Under the pieces are notes generated by a model. The model did not search any database. It saw only the letters and a program-made list of their open reading frames with translations, and was not told the origin of the DNA. From Marsupella aquatica (taxonomy: Eukaryota; Marchantiophyta): 64,000 nucleotides of DNA. Shown here piece after piece: positions 58,498 to 64,000 of this stretch. The DNA lies in contig OZ316894.1 in NCBI GenBank assembly GCA_973895155.1, positions 9,424,001 through 9,488,000 on the forward strand, written 5' to 3'. A program made the translations under genes and the position numbers. The first letter of the stretch is position 1. Every line of letters begins with the position of its first letter.

Positions 58498-59640
58498 CTG
58501 CAAACAATTTACCCAAGTAATCCACGGGGAAAAAATTATGAGATGCTAGAACGTTAAGACCCTTCTTGGAACGTGACTTATAAATTACAAAGTTGCACGG
58601 CTGACTGATTGTGCAATCCTATACAATCATTAAAAGTAGTGCATGGATCATGTTGATGTCTTCACAACACCACAATCAACAGATCTTAGTCTGCAGCCAA
58701 GAATTCATGAAGCATTCACAACCGATTTTGCTTTGGATCAGCGTTTCACAAGACGAAGAAATTCAGGATCCAAGTCAATCAAAATTCTATCAGGGATGTC
58801 AATTTTGAGTGACCTACACGGAACTCTAGAATAGAGTAGAACGAGCAAATCAAATACATAAGCCCTTTAGTTTGCGTACCGTATCTTGACTGTCTGTCAA
58901 ATGCCTTCAGTGAGAGATTCCAAAACTACAATCCAGAGGCCATATCACAGTTGGTACCCAACGTCACACGTAGGCTCTGGAATTGTAGATTTGGTCATGC
59001 CGCTGAGTTTGCAACACAACTCTGCTCAACAGAGGGAATTTGCATCCAAACATACTTCTGTTAGAACTTTCCGTGCGTTGAGACCCTTTTTCTAACCATA
59101 GAGTCCTTAAAAATTCAGGCAAAAGTAAATTAGGAACGTAAACGCCACTGGCTTAACCGGAAATGGTCATCGTGTTGAGAACGGTGGTTGAAGTTGGAAA
59201 CAAATGAGAGACGAACTCTCCGTGAAGAAAGCCGATGGTGAATGCTCTTATATGATCGGTGCTCACCAGGATCTGACAATGAAATCCCCCTGAATATGCC
59301 CCGGCACGACCACCAACACGTACGTCCGAGATGCACTCCCATTTTTCGAATCCTGACACTAACGTGCCACCTCGCGATGGCAAAGAACAGTCTCCATGGT
59401 AGCGACGAAACTCTCAACCACCAGCTAACCAACTTCGACAATGGAGTTCTAATTAGCTTTAAGTGAATTGCAGCAAGCGATGTATTCGGAGCTCATTACA
59501 ACAACAAACATGGCCCTCGTCCAGTTCTGGAATTTGACAATTGTAACCATAGTTTAGGAAGTTCATCTCGATAACCCAAGGGCGGTTTCTCAAATATCTC
59601 CAGAAGATCAGGGACGTTGGGATCGGGCCTTTGGTTTTAA
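58498..59640. other. Possible upstream exons of the OB-fold-like gene
   Basis: Minus-strand open frames at 59,130-59,441 and 59,459-59,653 look partly protein-like (DPNVPDLLEIFEKPPLGYRD in one frame), but no consistent splice chain was found. Confidence 0.25.
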
Positions 59641-59647
59641 CTCTAAA

Positions 59648-59918
59648 GTTCACGCTAGTATCAGAGCATCAACTTTCGGAGCTAACTAGCCTGAATGCGG
59701 TGCAAAGATGAGGGACATTGGGAATCGGGCCTTTGGTTTTAAGATTACAGCTTTTTATCAACCTGTCCCCCTAACTTGTTGAAATTCCTAAGCTATCCCC
59801 CAAATGATTTTATTTACTTAAGTTCACGCTAGGATCAGAGCATCAACTTTCGGAGCTAACTAGCCAGAATGCGGTGCAACGATGAGGGACATTGGGAATC
59901 GGGCCTTTGGTTTTAAGA
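59648..59918. repeat. Direct repeats of about 95 bases round an insertion
   Basis: The unit agttcacgctag..atcagagc, followed by actttcggagctaactagcc and ending gggcctttggttttaag, occurs at 59,648-59,742 and 59,821-59,918. A third, diverged piece starts at about 60,214. Confidence 0.85.
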
Positions 59919-60212
59919 CCGCTCCCCCTAAGCCCTCGTGAAACCCGGACCTCAGCTCCCCCTAAAACCTCCCTAAGCCCTGACCTCCCATCGCAGCCCG
60001 AGTACACAGGAGAACGCAGCATTGAGCCCCGTTTTTACAAAGGAAAAAAAGTTCAGGCCAATGACACCTTGCCACCTGGCATCCAGAACCCCAAAATGAG
60101 AGAATACTATTCCATATACGGAATGGGGGGCAGGGAAGTAAATAAAATGGTTTGGGGGACAGCTTACAAATTTCAACAAGTTAGGGGGACAGGTTGATAA
60201 AAAGCTGCTTAA
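59743..60212. mobile_element. Inverted-repeat element, about 470 bases
   Basis: The left segment 59,743-59,820 (agctttttatcaacctgtcc, cctaacttgttgaaatt) is matched in inverse by 60,137-60,212 (aatttcaacaagttaggggg, acaggttgataaaaagct). The two near-80-base arms enclose one of the direct repeats above and a C-rich stretch. The arrangement fits a TIR element that has picked up or split a flanking duplication. Confidence 0.7.
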
Positions 60213-60459
60213 GATTATCAGTTCACGCTAGTGTGAGAGGACGTATTTGCTTGATCAACCCCCAAAATGAAAGTTGTTACTTGATCGACAACCTGAGGTC
60301 TATCAACGGTCCAGATCTGAGATCAAAAGGTCCATCAATGGCCCAGATTGGAGAAAAGTATCGTGGGGGTTGATTATGCAAACTTTTTCCAGAATGGGGT
60401 CTATTAAACATATCTCTCGTGTGAGAGCATCAATTTTTGTACCTCAATCATAGCCTGAA

Positions 60460-63240
60460 TGCAGTGCGGTGCCTATGGAGGCCTGGCCAAGCTAGTATAT
60501 AGTCAATGACGTTAATACCCAAAATTGGGTTTAAGGGTCAATGAATTCTAAAACCCCAAATTTAGCCCATCATTTGGATTACTAGGAATTAGCAGGGCAT
60601 TACAAGAACTACTGTAGGGCCAGGAGTTCTATGTGTGAGATGGAATCCTAACCATTCAAATGTGGGATAGTCTAGACTTTACCATTGGATATGCTCTCAC
60701 AGGAATAGTCTAGACCCTACCATTGGAGATGCTCTTGCAAGAAGAGTCTAAATAACCAAACCCTACCGCTGGAGCTGCTCTCACAAGCTTGCATAATCTA
60801 AATATTAAAACCCTACAGCTGGAGGTGCTCTCACAAGCAGAGTCAAAATCAAAATTTGTCCTTAATTACAAGCTAGGTTTAGCTTCACTTTAAAGAATAA
60901 GCCATGGACATAAATTTTGACCTATGGCGTCACACTGTGGAGTAAGTCATGAGCAATAGACTTTCTCTCTATGATTACGGTATAGATAATTAGATGGGAG
61001 CATTCCCACTGCAGTGCTATATTTGACTTGATAAACAGATCAATAGCAGTTCAGTGGAGGACATGTACCCTCTTGGCCTTAACAAGAACCCCATCCAATC
61101 CGCTACCTAAACCTTAAAACACTGCCATTTTCATATGCACCATGGCTGTCCATGGGGGTCCAGATTGATGCATCTAGACCATTCCTACTGTTTGGCAAGG
61201 TATGGCACCAGGCACTATCGCACGCTCAAACCACCTTGATGCGTCCGATTTGATTTCTGGTGAGCTGAGAGGGTGGTGTAAAGGGCACGGCCCGGTGGGG
61301 ATACAAAAAAGGGCCACCCGTGGGACTCATTTATTTTTTTTCATTTTTGAGATGCCCTAGTGTCCTTCCAGCAAAACTCCCTCTGCAGCTGGGCATTTAC
61401 CACAACTGGTCGGACTCACTGCTCTCAGGCCATCTTGGTTACAAGGAGGCTGAAGCATCTAGGGTACCAATGGGTGGAGGACTTAAGAAGAACTCATACA
61501 AAGATATATGGATTTTCTTATGGCAATTTTTCAACAAATTCTTATCCAAAGTCATCTTTTGCTATTTTAAGGAAGGGGAGTTAGGGGACATTGTTCATTT
61601 TAATTCACCAAAACATAATGTAACAAACCAAGAGGAAAGTACAGTGAGAGTACTATCAAAATGTTTGGGTTGTGTCTAATGAGGTTTTGTGAGTCCATGC
61701 CATCTGAGCACCTTGTCAAGCCTTTTTGTCTCTCCGTGCTTTTCTTTCCAACCATTTGTGATCAAAAGGATTTCTTTGTTCATGAAATTTCAAATCTATG
61801 ACACCAGACACATCCGCTAGTAGATAACAATCAAACTCACAAAAACAACAATAAAAACTGGTGACAAGGAGATGGTTTCTCGCTCATTAGTTGAACTAGT
61901 AGTACAGGGTACCATTTTTTGGTTCATTGGACTTCTTTATTTGCTTAAGTAACTATCTGAAATAAGGATAAACTGAAGCTCCCATAGACCACGACACTTG
62001 ACAAGATGCTTGGATAGAACATTGCAAACCACTGGGCTGCTTTATGACATTGTGTTTTACTCATGACTTTTCTATTGTAGCAAAGATACCTTTCTGGGTT
62101 GTAAAAAATAATGCTTGGCCTATTGCAGGACTGATGTCAAACACTGTGGTCCATCCCAGCACCAACTTCAATATACGCTATGGAAATTGTATCTTGAAAG
62201 GATGTCTTTTCTTCTGAAGTCAGATATTTGTCCTCATCTTTACAACTTTACTCTTTGTCTAGACAAGGGGCAATCATGTGACAAACTTGTAAAATGCATG
62301 AAACTGAATTTTCAGTTCCCATCAGCACACCTTGTGCACCTCAACTCACTGGGACATGTCAGATACGTTTGGAACACGACCTCCTCATTCTATGCAACCA
62401 CAGCAATTACCAGTTTGTAATAATAAGGCACCGCCCTGAAAGACAACCTACCATACTAGCTTGGGATTGAAGGTTGGACTTCATTACTTTCCAAGTTAGC
62501 TTCTCTACCCGGGGGGGGGGGGGGGAAGGTTTAATGTATTTTACCAAAGTGGCACCTTGGTTGGGGGCCCTTAATTGAGAAAAGCTAGTTTTACTTGCTT
62601 CCAGACTTTTGCAGGTTACGATTAAAAATTCTCTGGGATTTTGTTCATACGCAGCCAAAACACATGGCCACCTTTCTGTTGCTGCCACTTTTGACCAATA
62701 ATTAAGACCGTTTTGGGGTACTTCGCCTCATATATTGTTTTCAGGTGTATCTGGGATTTAATTTCTTCAGTATTTCTGGAAACTTCCTGCTTGTTTTTTC
62801 AGCCCACTATTTTTGGCACGTCACATTTTCTAGTTTGGCACAAAAATTTATTATTCTAATATTCTTTGAGTGAACCTAACCACTATGGTAATTAATTTTA
62901 CTGAGAAAAAATAGTAGGCAGGCCACTATGTTGATAGGACTGTAGAATCCCCCCAATTCTCTCTAATGATTCCCAACATTCCACTGATTAGGGCACAGCT
63001 GGTGAGACTGGCCCAGATCTTAGGAGGTATACAGGTATTTGGGCTAGTGTATCTTCATTGCCAATAATGTTGACGACCCATGAATCATGCCAGGAGGACG
63101 AGGAGGAGATTTCACCCTCAAGCACAAAACCCATAATTCCATGCAAGCCGCCCCAAGCTACCCGGTTTGGACTTGCCAGGCAAATGGAGTCTTTGGAGCC
63201 CGTCAACCGGCAAGTCGTCACCCTGACCCTCCCAGGCACC
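60460..63240. other. Intergenic, repeat fragments
   Basis: At 60,665-60,845 a degenerate unit of about 50 bases (ccctac..ctggag.tgctctcacaag) is repeated about four times. A poly-G run lies near 62,511-62,526. Open frames at 61,320-61,679 and 62,115-62,420 have no domain. Confidence 0.45.
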
Positions 63241-63480
63241 CAATGTCAACTGCCCGGCCCTTTCCAGTCCGGCCCAGCCATGACCTCCCAGCCCGGCTCC
63301 CAGCCCCATCCCCCGGTCTCCCCTTCCCATACCCGGCCCGCCCCATTCCGGGTCCGGGTCAGGGGCTGGGCGCGGGGCAAGGCTGGATCAGGGAGGGTTA
63401 GGGCGGCAGGGTCCGGGACGGGGCCAGTCTTGGCCGGGAATGGTTCAGGAAGGGACAGGGCCGGGCCAGGGAATAATTGG
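63240..63480. other. GC-rich low-complexity island
   Basis: Rich in ggcccgg/ccgggtccgg words, sharply different from the AT-rich surroundings. Open frames on both strands (Pro/Arg/Gly-rich) are compositional. Confidence 0.6.
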
Positions 63481-63723
63481 GAATATCCGGCAAATGGAGC
63501 CATTTTCGTCTGGCACGTGACGACTTTACATGCCCAGCAACTCGGCAACTTGCCCATAACTTCAAATCTTGCCAAGCTAGGCAGAGTTTAAAGTACCACA
63601 GTTACGACTACCTTAGTTGTAACCCACTCTTCTATTAATAATTTTTTTGTTTGTAATTTCATGTGAAGAAGGGGGATAAGGCATACTTATCTTGCTCACT
63701 TACAGTCTGCTGTGAGTCAGGGC

Positions 63724-63936
63724 TGGAAAATGTAGTTTTGCTCACATGCAAGTCGAGATGCAAGTTGGCTCTTAGTGGGGTGGAATTTGGCAAATTTAGT
63801 CCTGGAAAATGTAGTTTTGCTCACCTGCGAGTTGGCTCTTAGTGGGGTGGAATTTGGCAAATTTAGTCCTGGAAAATGTAGTTTTGCTCACCTGCGAGTT
63901 GGCTCTTAGTGGGGGTGGAATTTGGCAAATTTAGGC
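63724..63936. repeat. 67-base tandem repeat, three copies
   Basis: Units start tggaaaatgtagttttgctc at 63,724, 63,803 and 63,870 and contain ttggctcttagtgggg and gaatttggcaaattta. The first unit carries 12 extra bases (acatgcaagtcgagat region). The array is close to the window edge and nearly identical between units. Confidence 0.9.
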
Positions 63937-64000
63937 ACTTAAAAAAAATGTGCTGTGGGCAAGCCAAGAATGATGAGAACAAGGGGCGGGAGCAACACAA

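Noticed and set aside
63058-63591. 177-codon Pro/Arg/Gly-rich frame
   Set aside because: Product of the GC-rich island; open on both strands.
1-64000. CRISPR array, prokaryotic operon or phage features
   Set aside because: All recognised genes are eukaryotic with introns; the tandem repeats lack repeat-spacer structure.

Overview
This is a nuclear window from a land plant. Two near-tandem CCCTAAA units of the plant telomere type lie at bases 1-16, genes have several short GT-AG introns, and the proteins are plant families: a Toc64/AMI1-like amidase-TPR protein, a BAHD acyltransferase array and SUMO-activating enzyme subunit 1. The clade cannot be fixed from the sequence. Compact introns, and a Toc64-like protein that keeps its amidase residues, would fit a non-seed plant, but that is a guess. 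There is no sign of a bacterial or organellar genome.

Layout. Bases 1-4,800 are mostly anonymous, with one possible exon on the minus strand. An amidase-TPR (OEP64/Toc64-like) gene runs on the minus strand at 4,804-9,766 in 13 coding exons that join in frame to 586 codons; its putative promoter lies at about 9,770-10,640. Bases 11,400-16,630 are mobile-element territory: two inverted tRNA-derived SINE-like copies, a decayed LINE interrupted by a MITE-like insert, a polypurine repeat tract and a 0.7 kb foldback element. A CHERP-like SURP+CID gene occupies 19,407-22,330 on the plus strand in 3 exons.

Bases 23,150-45,160 hold a segmental duplication built round three BAHD acyltransferase copies, all plus strand and all with the same 4-exon plan. 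Copy A (25,347-27,480) is intact. Copy B (33,912-36,614) has a single extra base inside the catalytic HXXXD codons. Copy C (40,399-43,100) has two coding indels and a broken splice acceptor. Parts of the 3' flanks, and a small membrane-protein gene (30,752-31,274, minus), were copied with the array. LINE 3' ends, interspersed repeats and insertions have since broken up the blocks.

Bases 46,380-49,470 are a decayed Mutator-like (MULE) transposase. SUMO-activating enzyme subunit 1 (SAE1) follows on the minus strand at 50,787-54,338 with 10 coding exons. Then come a SINE with clear target-site duplications (54,900-55,076), a LINE tail, and a single long exon at 57,611-58,497 (minus) that may be an OB-fold/zinc ssDNA-binding protein. 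The last 4 kb are repeats, including an inverted-repeat element near 59,743-60,212 and a tandem array at the right edge.

The housekeeping genes (protein targeting, RNA processing, SUMO conjugation) are independent of one another. The only functional cluster is the BAHD array, where duplication has been followed by stepwise loss from copy A to copy C. All exon joins were read by eye from splice consensus, reading-frame phase and family knowledge. No search was run.
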